This document shows positions 46,263-54,369 of a stretch of 64,000 nt of DNA, one piece after another (the stretch's first letter is position 1; each line of letters begins with the position of its first letter). The notes below the pieces were generated by a model. The model was given only the letters and a program-made list of their open reading frames with translations. It had not been told where the DNA came from and did no database searches. The stretch lies in NCBI GenBank assembly GCA_963782475.1, contig CAWAJW010000013.1:186001-250000 (forward strand), read 5' to 3'. This DNA comes from CAVQBP01 sp963782475. GTDB taxonomy: Bacteria; Bacteroidota; Ignavibacteria; Ignavibacteriales; Ignavibacteriaceae. Made by a program: the position numbers and the translations under genes.

Positions 46263-47258
46263 ATGAAAATTTCTGTTTTAGGTGCCGGCGGCTGGGGAAC
46301 TACCCTGGCAATTTTACTCCATTATAACGGGCATAAAGTAACCTTGAGAGAATTTGATAAACATTATGTTAAAGTTCTCAACAAGACCAGGCTTAATGAA
46401 AAATTTCTTCCAGGGATAAAAATTCCAAAAGAAATAAAAATAACTCATGACCTTGAAGAAGCGACGACAAGCCAGAATTTAATTGTACTGGCTGTCCCGT
46501 CTCAATTTTTGCGGGGAGTTGTAAAAGATGTAAAATTTTCAGATATAAAAGATTCTATTCTTGTTAGTGTAGCAAAAGGAATTGAAAATAATTCTTTGAT
46601 GACTATGTCACAAATGCTTAAAGATGTTTTCCCGCAAATTGATTCTGATCAAATTGGTGCACTATCGGGACCAAGCCACGCCGAAGAAGTAAGCAGGCGA
46701 ATTCCGACTGCTGTTGTAGCGGCTTCTCAAAGTTTCGAAACATCAAAATCTATACAGGCTGCATTTATAACTTCATACTTCCGGGTATACGGCTCAACAG
46801 ATGTTTGCGGCGTAGAATTAGGCGGTGCATTTAAAAATGTTATTGCGATCGGCGCCGGGATTGTTGATGGAGCAAAATTCGGAGATAACACAAAAGCTGC
46901 AATTATGACACGGGGTATTGCCGAAATATCAAGATTGGGAGTAGCAATGGGCGCATCTCCTGAAACATTCGCAGGGTTATCGGGTATGGGTGATTTAATT
47001 GTAACCTGCATGAGCAGACACAGCCGCAATAGGTATGTGGGCGAGCAAGTCGGAGCCGGAAAAAAATTAAAGCAGGTTCTGAAATCAATGCAAATGGTTG
47101 CCGAAGGAGTTGAAACAAGCCGATCAGCTTCAATGCTATCTAAAAAAAATGAAATTGAAACTCCTATTACCGATGAAGTTTATAAAATTCTTTTCGAAGA
47201 TAAGGACCCGGTTAAAGCAACCACTGATCTGATGACCCGTGATATGAAAATGGAATAA
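46263..47258 (+). CDS. gpsA: Glycerol-3-phosphate dehydrogenase [NAD(P)+]
   Basis: 331 residues. The NAD-binding start is ISVLGAGGWGTTLAILL, followed by VSVAKGIENNSL, GALSGPSHAEEV and the catalytic Lys in LGGAFKNVIAIGAGI. It reduces dihydroxyacetone phosphate to glycerol 3-phosphate for phospholipid synthesis, the substrate of PlsY, whose gene is 2 kb upstream across the GH51 gene. Confidence 0.97.
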   Translation: MKISVLGAGGWGTTLAILLHYNGHKVTLREFDKHYVKVLNKTRLNEKFLPGIKIPKEIKITHDLEEATTSQNLIVLAVPSQFLRGVVKDVKFSDIKDSILVSVAKGIENNSLMTMSQMLKDVFPQIDSDQIGALSGPSHAEEVSRRIPTAVVAASQSFETSKSIQAAFITSYFRVYGSTDVCGVELGGAFKNVIAIGAGIVDGAKFGDNTKAAIMTRGIAEISRLGVAMGASPETFAGLSGMGDLIVTCMSRHSRNRYVGEQVGAGKKLKQVLKSMQMVAEGVETSRSASMLSKKNEIETPITDEVYKILFEDKDPVKATTDLMTRDMKME

Positions 47259-47396
47259 TGCATTTCGTATTTCTAATAGAAGCCTTCCTTTTAAAAAGAA
47301 TCTCTGATTTAGGAATCCTTAAATAAACATCTTTTTAGCTTAAACGTTATTTTTAAATTATTGTAATTTCATAGATGTTAATTTATTTTATCATTA

Positions 47397-49622
47397 ATGA
47401 TTTCAGCAAAAGATAATATCCTGGGGCAATCGGTTCAATATTTAAAATCTGTCGGTCCTAAGAGAGCCGAAGCTTTTAAAAAAATCGGAATAGAATCCAT
47501 CTTTGATATACTTTTCTTTTTTCCATCCAAACATTTAGATAGAACAACAACAGTATCGTCTTTAAAAGCATATGGCTATTTAATGAATGGATTTGACGGA
47601 GAATTAACTCTCATTGCTAAAGTTGCGGATAAAGAAATTAGAAGGTTCGGAAAACGGGAAATTATGAAAGTCCAGTTCAGGGATTCCTCGGGATTTTTTG
47701 AATGCACCTGGTTCCAGGGAGCAAAATATTTTTATTCTGTTTTTAATGAAGGTGATTTCTTTGCTGTATCAGGCAAACCAGAACTTTCAAAATATGGCAA
47801 TCTTCAATTTATTCACCCTGATTTTGACAGGATAACTGAGGCTGAATCTCAAAATCTCTTAAATACCGGAAAAATTATTCCTTTCTACAGGATTCCGAAA
47901 GAGTTAAAAGAAAAAAATATAGGTGATTTCAGCTTAAGAAGAATTATTAATAATGCCGTAGAAAACTATGCAGACTTGCTTGAAGAAACTCTAACTGAGG
48001 AATTGATTGCAGAGCATAATTTATTAAATATTATTGAAGCAGTTAAAAATTTTCATTACCCTGAAACTAAAGAAAAACTATCTGCTGCTTTAAGAAGGTT
48101 TAAATTTGAAGAACTCTTTTATCTTGAAATTCTTATTGCTTTAAGGAAATTAAATTATAAGACAAAACTTTCGGGACATTCTTTTACCATTAAATCTAAA
48201 TTGATTCCGAATTTTTTAAAAACCCTCCCTTTCAACCTTACAAAAGCACAGCTAAAAGTGCTAAGTGAAATAAAAAAAGATATGGAATCTCCTTTCCCAA
48301 TGAATCGCCTTCTTCAGGGAGATGTCGGAAGCGGAAAAACTATCGTTGCTTTAATTGCAATGCTTGTAGCAGTTGATAATGGCTTTCAAGCTGCTTTAAT
48401 GGCACCGACAGAAATTTTAGCTGATCAGCATGCAAAAAATATTGTTCGTTTGCTTAAAGCTCTTCTCCCTCCAAAAGATAAACCGGATAAAAATTTGGTA
48501 AAAGTAAGTCTGCTTTTGGGAGGGCAATCCAAATCTGCAAAAGAAAAGTTAAGAATTAGTAATGAGCTCCTTGAAGCAGATATAATTGTTGGGACGCATG
48601 CTTTATTTGAAGAAGATATAAAATTTAATAACCTTGGTCTTGTTATAGTTGATGAACAACACAGGTTTGGTGTTGCACAAAGGGCCAGGCTGCAAAGTAA
48701 AGCTGAAACACCCGATGTAATTGTTATGAGCGCTACTCCGATCCCAAGGACATTATCTATGACTGTTTACGGCGATCTGGATGTTTCTATAATTGATGAA
48801 ATGCCGAAAAATAGGAAACCGGTTAAAACAATTTTGAGGGATGAAAGTAAACTTCCTGCAATTTACAAATTCATTTTAGATAAGAAAAAAGAAGGATACC
48901 AGTCTTTTATTGTCTATCCGCTTGTTGAAGAATCAGATAAGCTGGAGTTAAAAGCTGCAGAAACTTATTTCAATGAACTAAAAGAGACATATTTAAATAA
49001 ATTGAAGATCGGGTTAATTCATGGTAAAATGAACTGGCAGAAAAAAGAAGAAGCAATGAAGTTATTCCTTGAAAAAAAATTTGATGTCCTGATTGCCACT
49101 ACAGTAATTGAAGTAGGCATTGATATTCCTGATGCAAACATCATTTTAATTAATGATGCACACCGCTTCGGCATTTCACAGCTGCACCAGTTAAGGGGAA
49201 GGATAGGAAGGGGAAATAAGCAGGCTTATTGTATTCTCGTAACTAAGAAAGCATTTGCTTCTGAAGGAAAACTTCCCCTGGGTGATCTTGATTTAAGTTA
49301 TATGTCTTCATCGCAAATAGAAAGATATAAGACTTCGATCAGACTGCAGTCTTTGGTTAAATACAATGACGGATTTCAGATTGCAGAGATAGATTTGAAA
49401 TTAAGAGGTCCCGGAGATATTTTCAGCACTAAGCAGAGCGGCTTTCCTGATTTAAAATATGCAGACATAGTCAATGATCTAAATTTATTAATGGAAGCAA
49501 AACTATCTGCATTTAAATTAATTGAAAATGATCCGCATATAAATTCGGAACAGAATAAGATCGTCAGGCAAAATTTAATTAAAAAATATTCAGGCAATCT
49601 TAATTATGCTAAGATTGCTTGA
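47397..49622 (+). CDS. recG: ATP-dependent DNA helicase RecG
   Basis: 741 residues. An N-terminal HhH-like segment (VQYLKSVGPKRAEAFKKIG) and an OB-fold wedge domain (about 60-160) precede the motor. Helicase motifs are Walker A GDVGSGKTIVALIA, the DExH box VIVDEQHRFGVAQ, MSATPIPRTLSMT and VGIDIPDANIILINDA, and the RecG-specific HQLRGRIGRG with a C-terminal wedge-anchoring part. RecG remodels stalled forks and branched DNA. It is slightly longer than the usual 690-700 residues because of a stretch near 130-160. Confidence 0.97.
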   Translation: MISAKDNILGQSVQYLKSVGPKRAEAFKKIGIESIFDILFFFPSKHLDRTTTVSSLKAYGYLMNGFDGELTLIAKVADKEIRRFGKREIMKVQFRDSSGFFECTWFQGAKYFYSVFNEGDFFAVSGKPELSKYGNLQFIHPDFDRITEAESQNLLNTGKIIPFYRIPKELKEKNIGDFSLRRIINNAVENYADLLEETLTEELIAEHNLLNIIEAVKNFHYPETKEKLSAALRRFKFEELFYLEILIALRKLNYKTKLSGHSFTIKSKLIPNFLKTLPFNLTKAQLKVLSEIKKDMESPFPMNRLLQGDVGSGKTIVALIAMLVAVDNGFQAALMAPTEILADQHAKNIVRLLKALLPPKDKPDKNLVKVSLLLGGQSKSAKEKLRISNELLEADIIVGTHALFEEDIKFNNLGLVIVDEQHRFGVAQRARLQSKAETPDVIVMSATPIPRTLSMTVYGDLDVSIIDEMPKNRKPVKTILRDESKLPAIYKFILDKKKEGYQSFIVYPLVEESDKLELKAAETYFNELKETYLNKLKIGLIHGKMNWQKKEEAMKLFLEKKFDVLIATTVIEVGIDIPDANIILINDAHRFGISQLHQLRGRIGRGNKQAYCILVTKKAFASEGKLPLGDLDLSYMSSSQIERYKTSIRLQSLVKYNDGFQIAEIDLKLRGPGDIFSTKQSGFPDLKYADIVNDLNLLMEAKLSAFKLIENDPHINSEQNKIVRQNLIKKYSGNLNYAKIA

Positions 49623-49711
49623 CTCACAATAAATATTTTTTGTATAAAAGGAAATATTATTTTAAAAAAATTTATAACCTTGAACCAAAAATATTAATGA
49701 TGATAGACACA

Positions 49712-49737
49712 AAAATATTTTTTTAAAAAAATATTTT
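49712..49737. repeat. Perfect 26-base AT-only palindrome
   Basis: AAAATATTTTTTT (49712-49724) is directly followed by its reverse complement AAAAAAATATTTT (49725-49737). The flanks on both sides are also A/T tracts. It lies about 32 bases upstream of the promoter -33 box, in the position of an UP-like or bent-DNA activator element. It could also be a terminator-like stem for recG, though it has no G-C pairs. Confidence 0.5.
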
Positions 49738-49768
49738 AAAATTTTTTTATTTAAAGCAAAAAAAATTA

Positions 49769-49798
49769 TTGACTTAAAAATATTATTAGTTATATTTG
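49769..49798 (+). promoter_or_regulatory. Bacteroidota-type promoter of the ATP-grasp/GNAT/KamA operon
   Basis: TTG (49769-49771, in TTGAC) and TATATTTG (49791-49798) are 19 bases apart, matching TTG / TAnnTTTG. Transcription is expected to start near 49803-49806, so the mRNA leader before the first gene would be only about 20-45 bases. This limits where the first gene can start. Confidence 0.6.
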
Positions 49799-49826
49799 CT
49801 AACGAAAAATATTTATAGGAAAAAAA

Positions 49827-50906
49827 ATTTTATCCTTCAATAACTTAAGACTGAATGTTGCATTAACTTACAATGTCAAACCAGAAAGTGAAACTTTCCA
49901 AGAAAATTTATCCCCAATTTTAAAAGAACCGAAAGCAGAACAAAAGTTGTTGGCCGATACTTATGCAGAGTGGGATACCTGGGAAACAGTAAATGCAGTT
50001 AAGCGGGCTATTGAGTCTTATCATAATGTAACAATGATTGAAGCTGACCAGTCTGCCTTTGAAAAGTTTAAAGAATATAAACCGGACATCGTATTTAATA
50101 TTGCTGAAGGCTTTAACGGGAACGGCAGGGAAGCACAAATTCCTTCAATGCTTGAGATGCTCCAGATTCCTTATACAGGTTCTGATCCATTGACTCTTTC
50201 AATATGCCTCGATAAAGCCCGCACAAAAGAGATTCTATCTTACTATAACATATCTAATTCGAAATTTTTAGTAGCTGATGATTTAAACCATATACCCGAT
50301 TTAAATTTTAGTTTTCCGCTGATAGTAAAACCGGTATCGGAAGGTTCCAGCAAAGGTATTTTTTCTTCTTCGTTTGTAAATAATCCGGGTGAATTAAAAA
50401 ACGAAGTGAAAAGAATACTATCGGAATATTACCAGCCGGCTTTGATTGAAGAGTTTTTACCCGGGAGAGAATTTACTGTTGCTGTTCTCGGCAATGGTGA
50501 ATCAGCAAAAGTTTTACCAATTGTGGAAATAAATTTTAAAGAATTTCCCGAGGATTTTATTCCATTATACTCCTATGAAGCAAAATGGATTCTGGATACA
50601 AAAGAAAATCCCCTGGATGTTTTTACTTGCCCCGCATTGCTGGATAAAAATCTTGAAGAGAAAATAAAAAATATTTCTCTGCAAACCTATAATATCCTTC
50701 GATGCAAAGATTGGAGCAGGATTGATGTTCGGCTCGATAAAAACGGAGAACCGAATATTATTGAAATAAATCCTCTTCCGGGAATACTGCCGAACCCGGA
50801 GGAAAATTCCTGTTTTCCGAAAGCTGCAAGGGCTGAAGGTTTAAATTACAATGATATGATCAACAGAGTTCTTTTAGAGGCTGCTAAAAGATACAACATT
50901 ATATGA
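49827..50906 (+). CDS. D-Ala-D-Ala ligase-like ATP-grasp enzyme (first of two)
   Basis: 359 residues if started at the ATT at 49827. An open frame without ATG, GTG or TTG runs back from TTG 49947 and encodes the conserved first strand LRLNVALTYNVKPES, which the 49947 start would remove. AGGA (49817-49820) is spaced correctly for ATT 49827; CTG 49851 is the other candidate. ATP-grasp motifs are LIVKPVSEGSSKGI, ALIEEFLPGREFTVAVLG and the metal-binding SRIDVRLDKNGEPNIIEINP. It resembles Ddl but lies far from cell-wall genes. Its stop overlaps the next gene by 4 bases (ATGA). The likely reaction is an ATP-driven carboxyl-amine ligation; the substrates are unknown. Confidence 0.8.
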   Translation: MLSFNNLRLNVALTYNVKPESETFQENLSPILKEPKAEQKLLADTYAEWDTWETVNAVKRAIESYHNVTMIEADQSAFEKFKEYKPDIVFNIAEGFNGNGREAQIPSMLEMLQIPYTGSDPLTLSICLDKARTKEILSYYNISNSKFLVADDLNHIPDLNFSFPLIVKPVSEGSSKGIFSSSFVNNPGELKNEVKRILSEYYQPALIEEFLPGREFTVAVLGNGESAKVLPIVEINFKEFPEDFIPLYSYEAKWILDTKENPLDVFTCPALLDKNLEEKIKNISLQTYNILRCKDWSRIDVRLDKNGEPNIIEINPLPGILPNPEENSCFPKAARAEGLNYNDMINRVLLEAAKRYNII

Positions 50907-51979
50907 AGATAAATGCTAAAATTTTAATTTGCTATAATTCCCCTGTTAGCATCTTCCCTGTCTATAATGGAAAACCTGTAAAGAAAGGTTTATCCCCCGA
51001 TGACCTGTCTGAAAGCGGATTCTTTAAAGAAATCGGCTCGATCCGGAATAAACTTAGCAAGTACTTCCGTTATGTTTATACACTCGCAATAGATATAAAT
51101 GTTGAACATACTATAAAACAGATTAATAGCTTCTCGCCTGATATCATTTTCAATTTTGTAGAATCAGTTGAAGGGATTTCTTCCTATGAATATTGCATGG
51201 CGGGCATTTTCCAGTTATTAGGTTTTGAGTTTACCGGGAATCTTCCTGCTTGCCTGGGCAACTGTTTAAATAAAGCGAGAACCAAAAATATTCTTAAATC
51301 CTTTGGAATTCCCTTTCCTGAATATGTAACGGTAAAACCGAAAGAAAAAATTACTGAAAGTAATTTCAGCTTATCATATCCCGTCATTTTAAAATTACTC
51401 AATGAAGATGCAAGCATCGGGATATCGGAATTCTCGGTTGTTAAAAATTTTGAGCAATTACAAAAACAATTAAATTTTTTACTAAGGACATATAAGCAGG
51501 ATGTAATAATAGAAGAATATATAGAAGGCCGCGAACTCAACGTTGCTATCCTTAATAATAAAGTGCTGCCGATTTCTGAAATTAAATTTAAAGGGCTGCC
51601 AGAAGGGCTGCCCAAAATAGTAACCTATGATGGGAAATGGATTGCTGACAGTGTTTATTATGAAAATACAAAACCGCAATGTCCTGCCAGATTAAATCAA
51701 AAAATTAAAAATAAAATAGAAAAAACAGCATTATTAGCATTTGAAGCATTAAACTGCCGGGACTATGCCAGGGTGGATATAAGATTAAAAGCAAATATAC
51801 CATATGTAGTAGAGGTTAATCCCAATCCTGATATTTCCGTTGATTCGGGTTTTGCAAGAGCTGCTTCAGCAGCAGGTATTTCTCATCAAGAGTTGTTATT
51901 TACTATAGCTAACCTTGCATTGATTCGTCGTAATGAATTGGTTATAAAGAAACATGATCCGGAAAATAAAGCAAGCTGA
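50903..51979 (+). CDS. D-Ala-D-Ala ligase-like ATP-grasp enzyme (second of two)
   Basis: 358 residues. It is a divergent relative of the preceding gene: ILKLLNEDASIGISEFSVV replaces the usual loop, VIIEEYIEGRELNVAILN is conserved, and ARVDIRLKANIPYVVEVNP keeps the metal-binding Asp, Glu and Asn. The N-terminal part has an inserted stretch (KKGLSPDDLSESGFFKEIG) that the first enzyme lacks. Two adjacent, non-identical ligases suggest two successive bond-forming steps or a heteromeric enzyme. It overlaps the first gene by 4 bases and the GNAT gene by 26 bases. Confidence 0.85.
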   Translation: MKINAKILICYNSPVSIFPVYNGKPVKKGLSPDDLSESGFFKEIGSIRNKLSKYFRYVYTLAIDINVEHTIKQINSFSPDIIFNFVESVEGISSYEYCMAGIFQLLGFEFTGNLPACLGNCLNKARTKNILKSFGIPFPEYVTVKPKEKITESNFSLSYPVILKLLNEDASIGISEFSVVKNFEQLQKQLNFLLRTYKQDVIIEEYIEGRELNVAILNNKVLPISEIKFKGLPEGLPKIVTYDGKWIADSVYYENTKPQCPARLNQKIKNKIEKTALLAFEALNCRDYARVDIRLKANIPYVVEVNPNPDISVDSGFARAASAAGISHQELLFTIANLALIRRNELVIKKHDPENKAS

Positions 51980-52424
51980 TACTGAAAAGATCGAAAAGAT
52001 CTTGAATAAGATCCCGATCTTTTCAGAGACCGAGGTTAAGGTTGGCATGGAATTGGTTAATATTGCTGCCTCAGATATTGAACAAACCGATTATAATGTG
52101 TTTGTTTATGAAGAAGGGAAAAAAGTTTACGGTTATTATTGCATGGGAAGAAGACCGTTAACAGATGCAGTTTATGATTTATACTGGATCGCAGTTGATC
52201 CGGAATTAAAAAAAGGTATTGGCAGAAAATTATTACAACATGCTGAAAATTTTGTTCTTGAAAAACAAGGCAGATGGCTTTTGGCTGAAACATCTTCAAA
52301 ACAAAGCTATGAAAAAACAAGAAATTTTTATTTGAGAAATAATTTCTCGGTGATAGCCCAGGTAAATGATTTTTATGCAGTGGGCGATGCACTTATTATA
52401 TTCGGAAAGTTTTTCAACAAATAA
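51954..52424 (+). CDS. GNAT family N-acetyltransferase
   Basis: 156 residues. The acetyl-CoA-binding motif is VDPELKKGIGRKLLQHAE (about 80-97), followed by LLAETSSKQSYEKTRNFY and LRNNFSVIAQVNDFYAVGD, as in single-domain GNAT enzymes. It is translationally coupled to the second ATP-grasp gene (26-base overlap) and ends 19 bases before the KamA start. The substrate is likely an amine made or used by its neighbours. It is much shorter than the beta-lysine acetyltransferases (AblB) known from methanogens. Confidence 0.88.
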   Translation: MIRKIKQADTEKIEKILNKIPIFSETEVKVGMELVNIAASDIEQTDYNVFVYEEGKKVYGYYCMGRRPLTDAVYDLYWIAVDPELKKGIGRKLLQHAENFVLEKQGRWLLAETSSKQSYEKTRNFYLRNNFSVIAQVNDFYAVGDALIIFGKFFNK

Positions 52425-52443
52425 GAACAAACAGAGGAAAATC

Positions 52444-53616
52444 ATGGAACTGTGGCAGCAAATGATAAGAGACAGTATTCATTCTGTAGATCAGCTCGTA
52501 GAAAAATTTGGGATCGATAGGCAGGACGCCGAAGACCTCGATGAATTCTTCCAGGCAAGGATCAATCCTTATTATCTTAGCTTGATTAGATACCCGGGCG
52601 ATCCCATTTGGCGCCAATGTGTGCCTGACAGAATGGAACTAGAAGATTTTGATGCTGAAGAAGATCCGCTGATGGAAGATGCGATGAGCCCCGTTCCCAA
52701 TATTACCCACCGTTACCCTGACCGGGCGCTTTTTCTCGTAACAAGCCAGTGCGGCTTATATTGCCGTTTCTGTACAAGGAAAAGAAAGGTCGGTGATTAT
52801 GAAAAAATCTCGATGAAGGGATTGGAAAGCGCATTTAAGTATATTGAAAAGCATACCGAAATAAGAGATGTTATTCTTTCGGGCGGTGATCCATTAATGT
52901 TAACCGATGTCATGCTGGAGAAGATATTAAAGAGGTTAAGAGCGATCCCGCACCTTGAGATAATCAGGCTCGGTACAAAAATGCCCTGCGTGTTACCGCA
53001 AAGAATAACACCAGAACTATGTCAGATGATAAAAAAATATCATCCCGTTTATTTGAATACACATTTCAACCACCCCTGGGAAATTACTCCGGAAAGTTCA
53101 AAAGCTTGTGAAATGCTTGCAGATGCAGGAATCCCGGTTGGAAACCAGATGGTTTTGATGAAAGGTGTTAATGATGACCCGGCTGTGGTAAAAGAATTAA
53201 TGCAAAAATTGTTAAAGATCAGAGTTCGCCCTTATTACATGTATATGGCTGACGAAACTAAGGGCGCAAATCATTTTAGAACATCTATTGAAACCGGCCT
53301 GGAGATAATCGAAAACCTGCGCGGCCACACAAGCGGGCTTGCAATTCCTCATTTTGTTATTGATGCACCGGGCGGAGGAGGAAAGATCCCGATCCTTCCA
53401 AATTATGTTCTTCACAAAGATGAAGAAAAAATTATCCTCAGGAATTACCAGCATAAAGTATATTCTTATAAAAACTATAATGACCGGAATAATCCTAACA
53501 GCAAATACGGTAAAACTTACAAAATAAGAGCCAGTAAAAAGAATGGTAAATCTACAGAAAATGAACCAAGTTTGTTTGAATTGGAAGTACCTGTTCTTGA
53601 GGAAGTAGAGAATTAG
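52444..53616 (+). CDS. KamA-type radical SAM aminomutase (lysine 2,3-aminomutase family)
   Basis: 390 residues from ATG 52444, chosen because GAGGA precedes it and the upstream extension to 52366 overlaps the GNAT gene. The SAM cluster is C103, C107 and C110 in CGLYCRFCTRKRK. The PLP lysine is K314 in APGGGGKIPILPNY. Asp270 (ADETKGANHFRT) and Asp307 (FVIDAPGGGG) match the two aspartates that bind the lysine side chain in lysine 2,3-aminomutase, rather than the Lys/Asn pair of glutamate 2,3-aminomutase. The product would be beta-lysine. No EF-P modification genes (epmA, efp) are nearby. It is the last gene of the operon, followed by a strong terminator. Confidence 0.9.
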   Translation: MELWQQMIRDSIHSVDQLVEKFGIDRQDAEDLDEFFQARINPYYLSLIRYPGDPIWRQCVPDRMELEDFDAEEDPLMEDAMSPVPNITHRYPDRALFLVTSQCGLYCRFCTRKRKVGDYEKISMKGLESAFKYIEKHTEIRDVILSGGDPLMLTDVMLEKILKRLRAIPHLEIIRLGTKMPCVLPQRITPELCQMIKKYHPVYLNTHFNHPWEITPESSKACEMLADAGIPVGNQMVLMKGVNDDPAVVKELMQKLLKIRVRPYYMYMADETKGANHFRTSIETGLEIIENLRGHTSGLAIPHFVIDAPGGGGKIPILPNYVLHKDEEKIILRNYQHKVYSYKNYNDRNNPNSKYGKTYKIRASKKNGKSTENEPSLFELEVPVLEEVEN

Positions 53617-53646
53617 TAATATGCAGGGAAAGCATAATAATAAGTA

Positions 53647-53668
53647 GGGAATGCAAATATGCATTCCC
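53647..53668. terminator. Bidirectional terminator after the KamA gene
   Basis: GGGAATGCA (53647-53655) and TGCATTCCC (53660-53668) form a perfect 9-base stem with an AATA loop, 30 bases after the KamA stop and 5 bases before the end of the convergent thioredoxin-like gene. An upstream ATGCAGGGAA (53622-53631) can compete for pairing with the right arm. Confidence 0.7.
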
Positions 53669-53673
53669 TGCAT

Positions 53674-54165
53674 TTAACTATGTGCAGTTAATATTTTTAT
53701 CATATCCTTTTCCAAAGTATCTCCTGGCGCTTCGACTATCCTTCCCAATTCATTTCTATTCTTATAAAAAATTATAGTGGGAACAAGTTCTATTTTAAGT
53801 CCGCTTAGTTCATCCCCATCAGCTTTTTTATCTTCATCAACACAAACAATTTCAACTTTATCGGAAGGATAGTTTACCGCATCAAGAATTTTAAAAAACC
53901 GTGGAACTTCTCTCCTGCTGTCGCTGCACCATGTTCCCATAACAATTTTTATACTAATATTCCTTAAATCATTTTTGATCTCATTTAAGCTTGTCGAATC
54001 AATCTTGTATAAATCATATTCCGACATCCACCACCAATAAAAACTTGTATCTTTAAAAGCTTCTCTTGTACATTCACCTATCAACATCGGCATCCCTGAT
54101 TCATCATCTTTTATAATCTTATTTTGCTCTTTATCCTGCCGCTTACCTGCTACCTGTAGAATCAA
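53674..54165 (-). CDS. Thioredoxin-fold domain protein with CSDSR active-site variant
   Basis: 163 residues as an open frame starting at TTG 54165. The fold is thioredoxin-like: IKIVMGTWCSDSRREVPRF has a single Cys (CSDS rather than CxxC) and LKIELVPTIIFYKN has the cis-Pro. Similar proteins of Bacteroidota usually carry a signal peptide. Here the signal peptide is in a different frame just upstream (54143-54358), overlapping by 23 bases. Either one gene has been split by a frameshift or a reinitiation arrangement is used. With only one active-site Cys, it cannot work as an ordinary dithiol oxidoreductase, so a monothiol or sensing role is more likely. Confidence 0.7.
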   Translation of the reverse strand: MILQVAGKRQDKEQNKIIKDDESGMPMLIGECTREAFKDTSFYWWWMSEYDLYKIDSTSLNEIKNDLRNISIKIVMGTWCSDSRREVPRFFKILDAVNYPSDKVEIVCVDEDKKADGDELSGLKIELVPTIIFYKNRNELGRIVEAPGDTLEKDMIKILTAHS

Positions 54166-54358
54166 CAGAAAAGCTATTCAGACTATCTTTTTGGCCCTGT
54201 TGTATTAATTCATCATTAAACTTCTGCAAATCTTTGATAATTCCTTTTGCCGGTCTGTACAGTGTGTTTTTAAAATTAGATTTTAAGGCAGAGGGTTGAA
54301 GTGAAGAAAGTATAAAAATAGAAACAATAGGAGATATAATTAAAATTTTTAATGACAT
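54143..54358 (-). CDS. Signal-peptide fragment, likely 5' part of the thioredoxin-like gene
   Basis: 71 codons reading SLKILIISPIVSIFILSSLQ, a signal peptide, then YRPAKGIIKDLQKFNDEL and ending SVDSTGSR in a TAA. It has no domain of its own. The downstream frame, offset by one base, continues with GKRQDKEQNKIIKDDESG into the thioredoxin fold. Joining the two gives a typical secreted thioredoxin-like protein. The shift lies near 54150, where the sequence CAGGTAGCAGGTA is repetitive. It lies 11 bases downstream of the nadK end, on the same strand. Confidence 0.55.
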   Translation of the reverse strand: MSLKILIISPIVSIFILSSLQPSALKSNFKNTLYRPAKGIIKDLQKFNDELIQQGQKDSLNSFSVDSTGSR

Positions 54359-54369
54359 ATTTTATTCCG

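Larger units (their letters stand above)
49623..49826. other. Very AT-rich spacer with palindrome, upstream of the ATP-grasp operon
   Basis: Almost entirely A and T. It contains a perfect 26-base palindrome (49712-49737), a TTG / TATATTTG promoter (49769-49798), and AGGA at 49817-49820 before an A8 run. No gene is visible, and no clear recG terminator is seen. Confidence 0.6.

Noticed and set aside
52366..52443. Upstream extension of the KamA-type gene
   Set aside because: It lies inside the GNAT gene, and the ATG at 52444 has GAGGA at the proper distance and matches the usual family start.
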